A DNA stretch of 64,000 nt from Anarhynchus alexandrinus (GCA_008711295.1 VUYV01000020.1:3459296-3523295); one strand, 5' to 3'. Counted from the first letter of the stretch, positions 13,901-25,219 are shown. Notes: a model not told the origin generated them from the letters alone. Translations and numbers: made by a program.

Positions 13901-16900
13901 AGAACTGGAGCAGGTCTCTGAATACCACAGTTTCCTACAGTAGCTTCAAATCACATTTGTTCATCGAAACAACAAAAAAAGTTTGAACTGGAGTATTGGG
14001 AAAATACAGTAACAGTAATCCAGCATTGATATTTTCGAGCTTTATTGGTATTTCACAGACCGTTTATGGTTAAGAGAAAGGTCTGCTGAAAACAAACCTA
14101 ACTTAAATCTCAACCCTATTCAGCATCTGAGATATTGTATCCAGCTTCTATAAACCATCTAGAAATCCAGATTAATTCTACCCCAGTCCAAACCAATACA
14201 TTGTGCTAAAATGGCTTCAATATAGGTGCCTAACTCAAATTCTGCAGAAGACATTTTTGGGCTTGTTTTCCTTCAGTAAGTTTTCCCATAGTTGTTACAT
14301 GTGATCTATTCAGCTTTAAGACTCTTATCTTGATCCCAAACTTGCGCACCATAGAGTAACACCAAAGTCTGAGGAGACAAAAACTGTTTACAGACTTAAT
14401 ATGCCAATTTTCAATATGCCTTAGAAAAAAACAACCAGGCTAATAGCTAATACAAATTCATGACAGAATGAACTAATGCAACGGGACGATCATCTTAACA
14501 TCCATTACCTTTAGACCAAGATCACTACTCTTGTCATCCATTAAAATGATCACTGAACCTGTCAAAGTTCAGCTGTGAACAAGAACACAGGCAGAATAAT
14601 GAAAGCCCACGTGGTTCAAAAAGATCCGTCTCCCTCTTTCAGCCACAGAAATAAACCTTTGAGAATTCTATCACAAATTTGGTAAAACAAACCAAAAAAA
14701 GCTTTCTATCTTTCCAATATCAATCCTTCAGAATTGCAGCAATGCAATAATTATTTTACAGTGACCCGGCTACTCAACTTACACCCTCAACATCAGGGTA
14801 GCTGTGTTGAGTATAAAAAGGCATCAGCTACCGCTGATAAATCAAAGGAAAAAGTTCTGCACTGAACTGATGTTGATTTCAACTCATTTCCATGCCAATA
14901 CTATATGCTGAACTGTAAAGCTAGGTTGCATTCTAAAATACAACCTATTTTATAAATCTGCCCTCCTTTTGGCTGGCGAAAGCCAGCTAAAAATAATTAT
15001 AGCTATTATTACTAGAAGTGGGTAATGCTTTCTTGGAAGAAACAGGTCTCTTGGAAGGCACATAGCTCTCTCGATCCTAAATAAAAAATAACCTACCGTG
15101 CATGGGCAAAATGCCCTAGAGAATGGTAATCCAGAGTTCCAAAAAGATGAAGTTAGTGCAGTTTCAGGACTCTTCACAATCAAGGTTCAAGGCGACCCAA
15201 GCCAGTTCACCCTAGTCATACCTTTTCCAGCTATAAATGGGTCAGTTCTACATACTACACTGCTCTGCTGCTTCCTTTGGAAAAGACCATAAAGGTCTTT
15301 CTGCAGACCTCTCCTAAACAAAACAAAGCAAGACCAGAGACCAACTGTTTTCTGCACCAAAGCTCAGTGTATCAGTAGGCAGTTACTCTACTTCAAGACC
15401 TTCATCTTCCATATTAACCTTTTCTTAGCTTCAATACTTCTAAGACTATATGTGCAGAAACAGACAAGTTCAGCTGCCTACAATATACCAAAGTACACCC
15501 ACCTACCTAGTCTTAATCTAATATACTGTCACTACACAAAGCTACTGTAATGTCCGTAACATACCTGGCTTTGGACAGGGGAAAAAAGCACCTGGGTCAT
15601 GAAAAAAAACAAGCACAGTCAACACAATACCAATTGAAGGAGACAGACTTCTAAAAATTACCCATTAATTTATCTTCCACTGAAGTAATAGCCTTCATCA
15701 ATAACTGTAAAAACATAGGCTTTTCCACCATTCCTTATTAAACACAGACAAGCAAGTGATATCTGTTGTCGAGGAAGCAAAGCAAAAACACAAAACCAAA
15801 TCATCCCAAAATCCAACAGAAAACCTGTTTTGTTTGTAAGCACGTATCAGCTGTTCCTCCACAATGAGGACCTGATCATATCAATTCTTGATTTTTCACC
15901 CCAAGGCTGCATTATTGTAAGCTATCTAGTAGATGCTGGATACGAAGACGATGCTAAGTTCAGCTGTTATAATACGAAGTTCCATCCAAGTAAGAGAGCA
16001 GAATTGGAAGTTTTCTGAAACAACTATCCTGAATTTCACGATGTTGGGAAAAAGGACTGTTGTTTCATGTATTATTATTCTTCAGGTTGTTGGACTATAT
16101 TAGTAGATAGTTATAAGTGTAGTTCTTGGATCAATAGATAGCAAGTCGCTTTGAAACACAGTGTATTTAGTGGGAACTCACCCACAATATCAACCACATC
16201 AGGTCGGATAAGTGGCTCTCCTCCTGTCAGCCGGATCTTCTCTACACCTTCTTTCACAAACAGTCTGGCTAGACTGATTATCTCCTGAGCAGTAAGTAGT
16301 TCTGATTTAGGGGTCAGCTGAACACCTTCCTCTGGCATACAATACTGACCTGAAACAAAGAACACAGAAATACATGGGAAAAAATAAACAGCAGCAGTTA
16401 ATCTAATATTGATAGGAAAAATGCACCAAGTACAACTTTCTTTAATGTATGTCAAATGACTCTGCTTTTCTGAAATACAGATAATATCATACACCAAATC
16501 TTACAAGCCATCTCCTAACAATTTCCTGTATTCCTTCAAAAGAAAAACCAATACTCATTTGAGGGGTCTCAGAATTACAGTGGATCCACTTTGAAGGAAA
16601 AGCTGATCTTATTTCTACCTAATCTGCATTCAAACAGACACCAAACTGAACTGGCAGGCACTGGGACATGGCCACAAACTTTGCACATGTAATTGTGGGA
16701 ACGCCTGGGTATGAGCTCTCGTGCTTGTCACACACTTTGGGTACGGTATACAAACATCCACAAGCACCATCATCCAAACCACACCACGCCTGATGGAAGA
16801 CCTGGCGCTCCCACCTGCCTCCGGCAGATCCCTAGGCTTGTTCCTGCATCCCCATCCCACCACCAGCTCAGCCCCAAATCAGTCCCTAACTATCCTTCAC

Positions 16901-19900
16901 CATTACTTCGTGAAGACAAGAAACAGCACAGGGCCAACACAGCAGTGTTGTGCAATCCGAGCACAATTCTTGGCCTTTGCGCAATGTGTTTCAACCTACT
17001 GGTGCACGAGAGCTTTCTGCAAGAAAGCCAGCAGGCACTTACACCTGAGGTTGCATTTCTCAGTCAAAGAAATTCGCAAGTAGTTGTGCTGACGCCCAAA
17101 GCTGTCCGTCAAAAAAGCAGAGAAGGGCGTAGCGTGTTCCAGTAGAAAGCGTCCTCTTCCTGAGCTTTGCAATTCCTGTAAGGAAAACAAGCAAGTGCTA
17201 AATATTTGAATAGTTATCCTCCCTACCAACTCGTTGTATAAATATTAACTTTGAACTCAACTGATAATTATTATTCCATTTTTCCCCATGGGGACAGCAG
17301 AAAAAAGAAAAACCCATGACTTGTCTTTATGGTCAAAACTGGCCGCTTAGTGATTAATTTTCACACCCTATTAAATTCCAGAGAACTGTACTACAATTTT
17401 CACTGTGCATTTTGAGATACAGCCACTTTCCCACAGGTACTTCAGGCCTTCTGTCCAGAATAGCAGGCGGCTTTTCTCAATTGCGCATCTCTTCACTATC
17501 AGAATCAATGATCCAGGACCACCCAATCTCACTGCAGCCCTCAGATAAATGAAATCATATATAAGGGTCCCTGCATCTCAGTGCAAGAACTAAAAGCTGA
17601 TGAAACTCTGCATCTCGGCTTGTGTCCCTACCAACTTTCAGGTGCAACACATAAGATCCTGTTAACAGCAAAACCAAATTATTGCTGTGTACAATTATGT
17701 TTCATGATGTCTGTTTCAAGAATACTTCCAACAAGGTCTTCTTGCCCAAATCCATGCAACAGAATACTTCCAAAAAGCTTGTCTCAGATAAAATACGATA
17801 AATAATAAAGGAAGAGAATGTATGATCCTGAACACTCCACCTGTTCAAGCCTGCATAAAAAATTTCAGAATTTAAATAACATCTATTAACTGTCATGAAG
17901 TGAATATTAAAAGTGATTTCTATTTACAATTTTGGGTTTTTTTAAAGCACAGCGTAACACATTCTAGAGCAACACGGTTTTAAGGAAGTACTGAGTATTT
18001 GCCCTCTAGAATGAGGGCTGATCACTTTAGGTATCAAATGAAATATGCCAGTTTAGTAGCTTCTACTGGAAACAAACACAGTTCAAGTTTATAGCAAGCA
18101 TCTTTATTTTAAAACAGCACTACCGTCAACACCAGAACACTGTTGGTTATAACAAGGTCTAAACACAGGGAGTCCCACTGGCTTTAGCCCGTGACTTTCA
18201 AATTATGTTATATCTCTATTTTTCTACACCTATGAAGCACAGCTGAAACCACTCTGCTACTTTTGGAAAATATTTCAATACCTTAAGTGAAGCATACAGT
18301 AACGGAACCAACTTTTACCATAGTACTGCTAAAATGCAGAAGTTTACAGCACATACTTTAATCAGCTGGTGGATATTTGGTTCAGGTACTACATACAAAC
18401 ATCCGCAAACAACATCATCCAAACCCTGCCAAGTGTGGTGTCTTTTCATCTACTATATCACAGTTAAATTGACATTTTATAGGAGGCCAATTTAATAACT
18501 CTGACAGAGGCCAGCTGTATAGCATCACAAAAGGAAACAGAGAAAACAGGATCAAAATAATTAAAGGAACTACCCTCACTGTGTCCTCGTTAGTTAACCA
18601 CATACAGAGACTTAATAGCCAGCTAAGAAAACTGGAAGAAAGCTAAAGGATTCCTGGACATACAGCAAACTTCATCTCCAGTGGAAGAGCACATACAAAA
18701 CTATTTCTGGATACGTGGTGTTCACACAGTTAAAAAAATCAGCTGCAGAATTGTGCCTCAAGTCAAAATCGTGCCGGCTAGTCTTGATAGGCTGCAGCAG
18801 GCAAAGGATTAAAGTTTTGACATATATTTAAGATGCAGAATGAGGAACCAGACAAAATGACACATTAGCTAGTATTCAAACTGCTTGACTGAGCAAAAGT
18901 CATGATTTCCACCTAGTGAAAAACAGACCTGTGAAATCCCCAGACATACTAAAATTGGCATGTATGGGACGATGCCAAGGGACTGGGCAAAAACACCCAG
19001 AGCCGCGGCCATCATCTCCCTGGCTCTGGTCACCACTAGTAACCACAGGAGTGAATCCTGCACAGTATTTCGAAATGGCCCTTGCGAGAAGTCTGGAAGC
19101 GGTCGGCTAAAATGCTGAACCACCCAGGTACGCTCCCTCAAAACATTTTATTCTGCAAGCATTTGTAAGAAAGATTTGGGGGTGGGTGGAAGACAGAGAG
19201 GACACCCTCGGTGACCAGATCAGCCAGGCAGCAAACGTTATCTGGGGAGAGGCCCAACCTCAGCCATCAGCAGCTGCAGCAATTTTGACTCCAGCTGCGC
19301 TAACACCACGGCCGCTGCTAAACTCATAAGCAGGAGCAGTCTTTCTTGGCAGCACAATCTTTTCACTATCCTTTCAACAATCCACAACACTTCTCGATCC
19401 AAACAGCTTTGTGGTCAGATAAGATCATCTCCATGAACATCCCTGGCGGTGGGGGAGTTAGAGAAGATCAAGGAGACACTTAAGTGGCTGTTCCAAAACC
19501 TAGAAAGCATCTGTTTGCCCCTGATAAAACAGCAGTACTAGTCTCCACGTAATTGCTTTTCTGCTGGAAGAACGCAATCTCTTTCAGTTTCTGTTTCGTA
19601 GCAGTGGCCACAACACAGCACACACAGGGACAAGGGGGTGCAAGGCCAGCCCTCCCCAGGCCTGGCCTTCCCTCCATGCAGCACCAAAGGTGGCGGTGGC
19701 CACCCCTCCGTGACCACGGGAACTGCTCACATGCAGCCTTACATCTCCCTCTTGTTCTGCTTGTGCAAGTTGGAGAAGTCATCTGGTTTTTAATCTCTGC
19801 CTCGCCCCAGAGAAACGCTCCAGCCTGGGCACCCACGGGTTGTTTGTGAGCTCCGCACAGCTTTACTTTCCCTGAGAAATCCCATTTTGGGAGCTTGCTG

Positions 19901-22900
19901 TGTTAGAGACGCTGCCTCCCCTGCACTTACTGTGAGAGTTTCTCAGAATACAAGCAGGGTTAAGTTGAAGAGCACAGTTAAATATCCAGACTTCATTTCT
20001 GCTTCTTCCCCAGTTAGAAAACTCGCCCCTGAACAGATTAAATCTGAAGATATTTTAAATACTGCCAAACTAAGAAAAAAACCACATCAGAATGTTTTTT
20101 CTTGAAAACTGCACTGCTTTCTGGCCTGGTGGGATTTCTGATGTTCTCCTTCCTATTACTTTGGAAAGGTGTTCACATTTGAGAGGGAAAACACTCCTGT
20201 GCTTATTTAAATTATTTTAGCCCTTCTCATAGCAGCACTCCTGTCCTGTTTCTTTCTCAATAACTCGTTTTTGCACCTTTTCAGGATCAGGCTTCCTTAC
20301 CCGCTCCACCTGAACCCAGAACAGTACGAACCTCCTGCCTCCCTGTTTTTGAGTGTGCATTAGAAGGAGGGAAAGAAGTGAAAAGTTGTCCTCCCTGACA
20401 GAAAGGAGGCAAGAGAGGGAGACTTTAATGGTTGTATGTAATGGATGCCAAAACTGCATACTTTCAAGGACAATAATATGCTTAAAGTAATTTCCTATTT
20501 TCAGGAAGGAGCCATCATTGGAATGGGACGCAGGAGACAACAGTTCTGTTCCTAGTCTGCCATCCACCTGCCGGCTGTGAGAGGCAAGGAAGCTAAAGTA
20601 AGAGGACTTACTGGAGGAATAATATTGCCCTTCATTAATTACTCTAAAGTGAACTGTCAAGAAGCAGTATTAAAAGAACAGAAACTCACCAGGCAGTGTC
20701 AATATACTTTCAAGTTCCTGCTGGAAAATAACTAACTTTTGCTCTCTTGCTGCAAAATAGTGCGTGTTGGGATTGGGGAAAAGAAAAAATAAGTTTTCCA
20801 GAGCTACGAGAGCTTCTTTCCATCGACTTCTGGTTGTGTAGAGAGACAGGTTTGTCTGGGAGGGAAGAACGACCGGGGACAGAATTTTTAAGCCATTAGT
20901 TCAGTTTCTGTCCAGTTTGATGTCAGCAAGGAGGAATTAGGAAACACTCATAAGGAGTTCAGTAGCATCAGCTTGAGCTCCAGTGGGAGCAGGTCCTGTA
21001 TTGCCAAAACTGCCACTGCACCCAGCATTGACTCATATTTTTATCAATTCCGCAGGGAAGGCCAAATATAAGAGATGGAATCTCAGCTGCCTTCCTGGTA
21101 ACTCAGGGAAAGGACGAAGAACTCTCTCAGGTAGTCGTATAAGTAGAATTTTCCAAAGGGGAAGAATAGGGTGGGGTTGGACCTAGTCACTTGCAGCCTG
21201 TGTGAGAGCTATTGGAGCAAGGAGAAAGTGAAAAGCTGCCTGAAAAGCTGCCTGCTACAGCTCCCGGGCTACAAGGAAAGGGTTATTCAGTTCCCCGCAG
21301 TTGGAAAAGATGGGTGGTTGGTGGTATTTTAACATATCAATGTCCAACCACCTAACTTTCTCACTCAAAAGGGATGGTTATAATCCCCAAGTCCCCACTC
21401 CCCTCTCTCCATAGTTGACACAGGAGACTACTGCACATCAGAGGAGCATGCCCTGTCACACAGTGTGCTTTATCTGATCCGTGAAAAAACACTTTCAACT
21501 CTCTGGGCTGTCAATCCCGTGTTCTGTACTAGTACTGAAAGAATGAGAGCTTAGATGACTGCACCTAGCAGCTATATTTTGACAAGCTGTCAACCCTTCA
21601 GACCTGCCAATTCACCTGTGGTTTCCAGGAGAACTCTTCTAACAACAGAGCAAAATTGGAAGCTGTCACCAGAGGTATTAACAACCACCAGGAACACCAC
21701 AAACTGACAGATACTGGAAAGGCTCAGTTAAACACAAAGTGAAAGAGAAAAGAGCTCTTATCTATTTATCAAGCTGAAGACCAAGTACTATACTTGCCCT
21801 ACCCTTCCACCTGCACCTTATCCCCAGCGATATCTGCGCACTATGAAACAGTAATGATGGCAAACACTTCTTCTGCACAGGCCTCAGGGACTACCACAAC
21901 CTGTATACTTAAGACATTTTTAGTAGTCCTGCACCCGCTGGCTTTTTCAGCTCCTGCAGTCCTGTTGGGTTTGGGCACCAGCCCCGCCACCTCACCCTAG
22001 TGCCCAACGCTGTTGTGCCAGCATCACCGACACAACTCAGCAAAAGCTCTTCTGTTTCATGCCTCACCTTTAATATCTTAGGCTGTAGGGAAGCAGTGAC
22101 ACGGTGTCCTCGTACAACCTGGAAATTAGACAACCACAGAGGCTGAAATGGGTCTAAATAGGCCAAGCGCCAGAATGAGGTCTGTGCGGAGAAGTCCAAG
22201 ACAAATGTTTTTTTCTGAGGGCTCAGCAGCTGCTGCCCAACATCTGACCCCAAACAGCATGCTGCAGTTCTGGTTACTGGCACAGAGAGCACTGCTCAGG
22301 GACTTTGACCAGCTACCCATAAAATGGAGCTCCAGGACACAGAGTTTCAGACATGACTGGCCAAGAATAAGGGCCATGTGAGGTCCTTCTTTCTAGACAA
22401 GCCGGGCTCTCCCCTTTATCCCTGTGGTGAAGACTTCATCACTGAGGCCACAGAAAATTTCAGGTGGTTATGTTTGAATTACAGGATCTACATGAACAGA
22501 TGGAGGAAGCTGAAATGAAAGTTTGTATTGGATGCCAAAGACCTTTACTGGAAAAGATACATCTAAAGCAGGGTGAAAAAAAGAATGCTTATTTCCTTAA
22601 TGTTATTGCTCTCAAGCCCCACTATCTTAGCAGTCCTCATAGACTTCCTTTGTTTCAAAAAGCTGGGGTTTTTGCATGTAAACTTCCAGCTTACAATAAA
22701 ATAAAATAAAATATAATAAAAAGTACAAATTACTTTTTCTATTGTACTGGAAAATACAAATTTCTGTAGTAGAAATACATAATCCTATATGATTTTTTTT
22801 TTATTCGAGAATATAATTTGGACAGGTATCATCACATATACAAGACAACAGGATGGCATCACACGTTCCTTTTTAACTGTGAATTAGTCAAGAAACACTT

Positions 22901-25157
22901 GTACACAACCAACCAACCACAAAAACGCTTTCAGAGTGCCTGTTGCTACCTGCTATCTAGTCTTAGAAGAAGGGACTCCACCCTGCACGCACCTCTGAGA
23001 CTGAAAACTCTATCTTAAATACTAAGATACAAACAAAAGTCTCAAATATGTGCACTAATCAGTCCAATAATAAGCTGATCAAGTTCTGGGTTTTATTTAT
23101 AAACAATTTAGGATCAGCTTCCCAGATATATCTGATTTCACCTTCAAAACGGACATAAATTTTCACAGCCTCAGATTTGCCCAGTCAGTTTATCTGGTCA
23201 ATATCATTTCACTTTTATAAATACATCCATTTTCACCATGTCTCATATAGAGAACATTATACGGTCTTAATGGACATTCAAAACACAAATAAAAGCTATT
23301 AAGTGTTTCTGCTAGAGGGAGTCACTTATCAAGCATTCATAGAAAGTGTTATGACAGATAGCACGCACACAGACATTCTCCCACTGTCTCAAAAAACAGC
23401 ATGTAGGGAACAGCTAAAAAAGCCGTAAGTTGAACATAAGTTCACCACACAATTCAAATACAGCAGCTGTACCGACCCCACTGTTTGTCACCTAACCTAA
23501 AGATTTACAATGCACGGCCTTGGACGCAGCCTTGCAGTTGCCTCCTGAAGCTCCCAAGTTACAGAGTTCTTCCATCCACAGCTGGAAGGACCAAGTTAAA
23601 AGGGGATGAAATACAGAGAGCATAGTGCGCTCTTCTCCCCTTTCCACCCCGTGCACTCAATTGAAACCTCATGAAACTAAACAGAACCCGTGAACATTTT
23701 CAGATCCAACCCAGAAGACAGTCAAGCAGTATTCACAATTGTTTTGAATGCTTGAACATCCTGTCATTTGAAAGCCTGTTTCACTGTCCCCTATGGCTAT
23801 AACGCTAATTGCTCCTCTCTACAGATGAATCCCGGGAGAGACCGAGAACAGAAACAAACAGTAAGTGTATTATCACTGCAGAGTGACAGTTTACAGTCTT
23901 TGCTTTTGCATTAGTTTGCTTCTCAGGCCCTGCAGGGTATCAGCCAGTGCCCCCGCACACTTGTCACAGTTACTATGCCACACACAAAAATCACCCATCC
24001 CATTCTTTCTACCACTGTGGCTTTCATCCCCTAAGGGAATACGGCTTTCAGAGATGGATGGTGTAATCAGGCGCTCTCAAAAGTATTCCTGAATGTATGT
24101 TAGAACTACTTGATTTATAGAAAGTAGTTAATTCTGATCAAAATTTACAAAAAGTATGTGGTTTAGGGCGAAAAAAAAACCCAGCTCAATAACTTTTCTA
24201 GATTCCCCAGCCAACTAACTACGCATTCAATAAAGAAACGTACAAATCCATTTGACTTTCTATAAATAAGTGGTAGTGAATGCATTCAATTCTGGTGACA
24301 CAAAGACTGTCACTTGTAGCTTTAGCTTATTTCCTGCTTGTTAAAGCCAGCCATGCAATTGCAAGTAAATCAATAAATCATGTCCCAGCCGGGATTACTC
24401 TGCGTGTCGTGCCATATTTCTGAGAGACAGTTACAGAACCTTTGCCCTTCTCTGCAGCTTTTTCTCCTGCGTTTGGACACCCAACAGACCGAATCCAGCT
24501 GGGGCACTGAAAGTTAAACGAGGAGGAGCCAGATCTGGACAACACCTGTGTTGATTCCGTGCCAGCGACGGAGCAAACAGGTTCATCGCAAAGCTCGCGT
24601 GACCATTCGGAGCACAACCACCGAAAGCTGCCAAACCACTCGATTTTGACCTGGGCAGACCGAACGCCGTTGTGTAAGCTCTCCTTCGACTGGGCAGGAA
24701 CACAGAACTGGTTCAGTCCAAGAGACTGAATGTCCTACTTACTTTCAAAGCCAGGGTGACATTTCCATAAAGTAAGGACGCAGCATTATATATTAGTACG
24801 TGTTTTATCGACTCCCCCCGTCCCCCTCATATAACCAAGTCATGTTCGCCACACAAATTGCCTATCGCTCGGGGACAGGTTCCAAAATTAAGTATTACTA
24901 TCAGAGAGCAGGAGGCAGAGTTCCCCCCGCCCCGGCAGCCGTACCGGGCGACGCCCGGGCCATCACGACCACTCCCCCCCCCCCCCCCCCCCCCCCCCTC
25001 CCCCCAACCNCCCCGCCCCGCCTCGCCTCACCTGAGCCGCGGCGGAGGGAGCCCTCACGGGTGCCCCAGAGCTGCAGGCGCGGCCCGGGGCTGCCCCGAG
25101 CGCCCCCCGCAGAAGCGCGGGGCCGCCGCGACGCCCCCACGCTGCCGCCGCCGCCAT
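1847..25157 (-). CDS. MOCS1: MOCS1, first reading frame (MOCS1A, GTP 3',8-cyclase), ten coding exons
   Basis: This is the radical-SAM enzyme that, with the MOCS1B/MoaC activity, converts GTP to cyclic pyranopterin monophosphate, the first step of molybdenum cofactor synthesis, in mitochondria. Joining 25157-25032, 17175-17043, 16349-16182, 11292-11128, 6996-6935, 5622-5511, 5182-5070, 4424-4314, 3499-3379 and 1902-1847 gives 388 codons plus TGA. Every junction is GT/AG and in phase. Seen in the product: an Arg-rich N-terminus, the radical-SAM triad CxxxCxxC (C83, C87, C90), GGEP at 129-132, the C-terminal 4Fe-4S triad (C315, C318, C332) and a terminal Gly-Gly. Human MOCS1A is about 385 residues with the same motifs about 3 residues earlier. 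The MOCS1B frame of this normally bicistronic gene is not in the window and should lie left of position 1. No lesion is seen. Identification is secure; exon ends are inferred from consensus and phase. Confidence 0.97.
1903..3378 (-). other. MOCS1 intron 9
   Basis: This is a GTATGT...TTCTAG intron of 1,476 nt. I see no repeat family or further exon in it. Confidence 0.9.
3379..3499 (-). CDS. MOCS1: MOCS1 exon 9
   Basis: It encodes residues 331-371, opening [20 protein letters not shown] with the third cysteine (C332) of the second cluster and closing in [15 protein letters not shown]. The acceptor is CTGCAG|GTGTGC and the donor is GCTG|GTATGT. It ends in phase 1. The Arg- and Lys-rich helix end is typical of MOCS1A. 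Confidence 0.95.
3500..4313 (-). other. MOCS1 intron 8
   Basis: This is a GTTGGT...CTGCAG intron of 814 nt. The short open frames on both strands have no recognisable product. Confidence 0.9.
4314..4424 (-). CDS. MOCS1: MOCS1 exon 8, C-terminal Fe-S cluster cysteines
   Basis: It encodes residues 294-330, including [20 protein letters not shown] with C315 and C318 of the GTP-binding second 4Fe-4S cluster. I chose CTTTAG|AGTTAC as acceptor because it supplies the SYK that aligns with the AFK of the human protein. A second in-phase AG 9 nt further in (ACAAG|GTGCC) would remove three residues. The donor is AAAG|GTTGGT. Confidence 0.93.
4425..5069 (-). other. MOCS1 intron 7
   Basis: This is a GTGGGG...CTTTAG intron of 645 nt with nothing recognisable in it. 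Confidence 0.9.
5070..5182 (-). CDS. MOCS1: MOCS1 exon 7
   Basis: It encodes residues 256-293: [16 protein letters not shown], then a Glu/Pro-rich linker ending in SSTAK. The acceptor is TTCTAG|GCAATA and the donor is CCAAG|GTGGGG. It ends in phase 0. Confidence 0.96.
5183..5510 (-). other. MOCS1 intron 6
   Basis: This is a GTAAGC...TTCTAG intron of 328 nt, the shortest in the gene. It holds no other feature. Confidence 0.9.
5511..5622 (-). CDS. MOCS1: MOCS1 exon 6
   Basis: It encodes residues 219-256, with [14 protein letters not shown] and [12 protein letters not shown], both signature segments of MoaA/MOCS1A. The acceptor is CTGCAG|GTAAAC and the donor is GATG|GTAAGC. It ends in phase 1. 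Confidence 0.96.
5623..6934 (-). other. MOCS1 intron 5
   Basis: This is a GTAAAG...CTGCAG intron of 1,312 nt. It contains a T run at about 5728-5741 (A run on the transcribed strand). Nothing else is recognised. Confidence 0.9.
6935..6996 (-). CDS. MOCS1: MOCS1 exon 5
   Basis: This short 62-nt exon encodes residues 198-218, [17 protein letters not shown] and onward to PVK. The acceptor is TTATAG|GCTTTC and the donor is AAG|GTAAAG. It returns the frame to phase 0, and exon 6 follows with VNCVVMRG, matching the order in the MOCS1A family. Confidence 0.95.
8082..8095 (+). promoter_or_regulatory. CTCF-like motif in MOCS1 intron 4
   Basis: ACACCAGGTGGCAG differs at one base from CCACCAGGTGGCAG, a strong CTCF core. 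One motif match in 64 kb may be chance. Confidence 0.3.
8829..8858 (+). repeat. Exact 2 x 15-nt tandem duplication
   Basis: TTTCTATAATCATAA occurs twice back to back without mismatch, within MOCS1 intron 4. Confidence 0.9.
11128..11292 (-). CDS. MOCS1: MOCS1 exon 4, TIM-barrel core
   Basis: It encodes residues 143-198, with the characteristic VTTNGINL and INISLDTL segments of MoaA-type barrels and ending in the basic FIVRRK segment. The acceptor is TCCTAG|GTCAAC and the donor is AAAG|GTACAG, which is a weaker donor than the others. It ends in phase 1. Confidence 0.96.
11293..16181 (-). other. MOCS1 intron 3
   Basis: This is a GTGAGT...TCCTAG intron of 4,889 nt. It contains a short (AAAC)n run at about 11377-11393. 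I see no exon or identifiable repeat family. Confidence 0.9.
16182..16349 (-). CDS. MOCS1: MOCS1 exon 3, radical-SAM core with GGEP motif
   Basis: It encodes residues 87-143. It completes the cluster motif with QYC (C90), continues MPEEGV, and carries [14 protein letters not shown] with GGEP at 129-132, the SAM-contacting motif of the family. The acceptor is TTTCAG|GTCAG and the donor is GTGG|GTGAGT. It ends in phase 1. Confidence 0.96.
16350..17042 (-). other. MOCS1 intron 2
   Basis: This is a GTAAGT...TTTCAG intron of 693 nt. It contains one copy of a 33-nt segment (16748-16780) repeated in intron 1. Open frames on the plus strand here are antisense to exon 2 and the intron and show no recognisable protein. 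Confidence 0.9.
16748..16780 (+). repeat. 33-nt dispersed repeat, copy 1
   Basis: It matches 18393-18425 at 30 of 33 positions, with weaker similarity continuing to the left (GGTAC). It lies in MOCS1 intron 2. The origin is unknown; it could be a local duplication or part of an unrecognised repeat family. Confidence 0.6.
17043..17175 (-). CDS. MOCS1: MOCS1 exon 2, start of radical-SAM domain
   Basis: It encodes residues 43-87 (the last codon is split), including the conserved stretch [13 protein letters not shown] with the first two cysteines (C83, C87) of the SAM-binding 4Fe-4S cluster. The acceptor is TTACAG|GAATTG and the donor is GGT|GTAAGT. The Cys87 codon is split T|GT across the junction, which decides this donor over the AG|GTGTAAG alternative two bases upstream. 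Confidence 0.96.
18393..18425 (+). repeat. 33-nt dispersed repeat, copy 2
   Basis: It is the partner of 16748-16780, in the same orientation and about 1.65 kb away, in MOCS1 intron 1. Confidence 0.6.
20505..20640 (+). repeat. MIR/L3-like ancient repeat fragment
   Basis: The run GACGCAGGAGACAACAGTTC, followed by a Tyr-poor stretch reading CTAGTCTGCCATCCACCTGC and GGCTGTGAGAGGCAAGG, follows the order of the MIR/L3 core (…CAGGAGACCTGGGTTC…CTCTGCCACT…CTGTGTGACC…GGCAAG). It is heavily diverged. The call is by eye from remembered consensus. Confidence 0.45.
21229..21252 (+). repeat. Exact 2 x 12-nt tandem duplication
   Basis: TGAAAAGCTGCC occurs twice in direct succession in MOCS1 intron 1. Confidence 0.9.
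22695..22723 (+). repeat. (AAAAT)n-like simple repeat
   Basis: This is a slightly imperfect run of AATAA/ATAAA units in MOCS1 intron 1. Confidence 0.75.
24974..25031. repeat. Poly-C/poly-G tract with one N, just inside intron 1
   Basis: There is an uninterrupted run of 25 C at 24974-24998, then further C-rich sequence with an N at 25010. On the transcribed minus strand this is a G-rich start of intron 1 within 60 nt of the donor, with several GGG/GGGG blocks able to form a G-quadruplex. The run length and the N are likely to be sequencing-sensitive. Confidence 0.85.
25032..25157 (-). CDS. MOCS1: MOCS1 exon 1, mitochondrial-type leader
   Basis: This exon encodes residues 1-42, starting [12 protein letters not shown]. 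The ATG at 25157 is the first in-frame ATG after an in-frame TGA at 25214-25212, which fixes the start. The context has C at -3 and G at +4, so it is only moderate. The leader is rich in Ala and Arg and has no acidic residue, as in mitochondrial presequences. The donor is CAG|GTGAGG and the exon ends in phase 0. The exon lies inside the CpG island. Alternative first exons are known for mammalian MOCS1; none can be supported here. Confidence 0.9.
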
Positions 25158-25210
25158 GCGGCTCGCCGGCCCCCGACACGCGGGGGGCGCCGCCGCCGCC
25201 GCCAGCCAGA

Positions 25211-25219
25211 GTCACGTGG
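25211..25219. promoter_or_regulatory. CACGTG E-box (USF type)
   Basis: GTCACGTGG contains the palindromic CACGTG core with the flank favoured by USF. It is about 55-60 nt upstream of the MOCS1 start codon, so it could fall at the transcription start or in the 5' UTR. Confidence 0.5.

Larger units (their letters stand above)
17176..25031 (-). other. MOCS1 intron 1
   Basis: This is a GTGAGG...TTACAG intron of 7,856 nt, the longest in the gene. It contains the second copy of a 33-nt segment (18393-18425), a MIR-like fragment (about 20505-20640), a 12-nt tandem duplication (21229-21252), an A/T-rich run (22695-22723) and, just inside the donor, the poly-C tract with an N. The part next to exon 1 belongs to the CpG island. 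Confidence 0.88.

Noticed and set aside
16693..17145. 150-codon plus-strand frame over intron 2 and exon 2
   Set aside because: It is antisense to a confirmed coding exon, has no recognisable motif, and is easily explained as a shadow.
24431..24703. 90-codon minus-strand frame just inside MOCS1 intron 1, considered as an alternative first exon
   Set aside because: Its translation is Arg- and Ala-rich like a leader, but I found no convincing donor in phase with exon 2 and no promoter signal. It remains unsupported.
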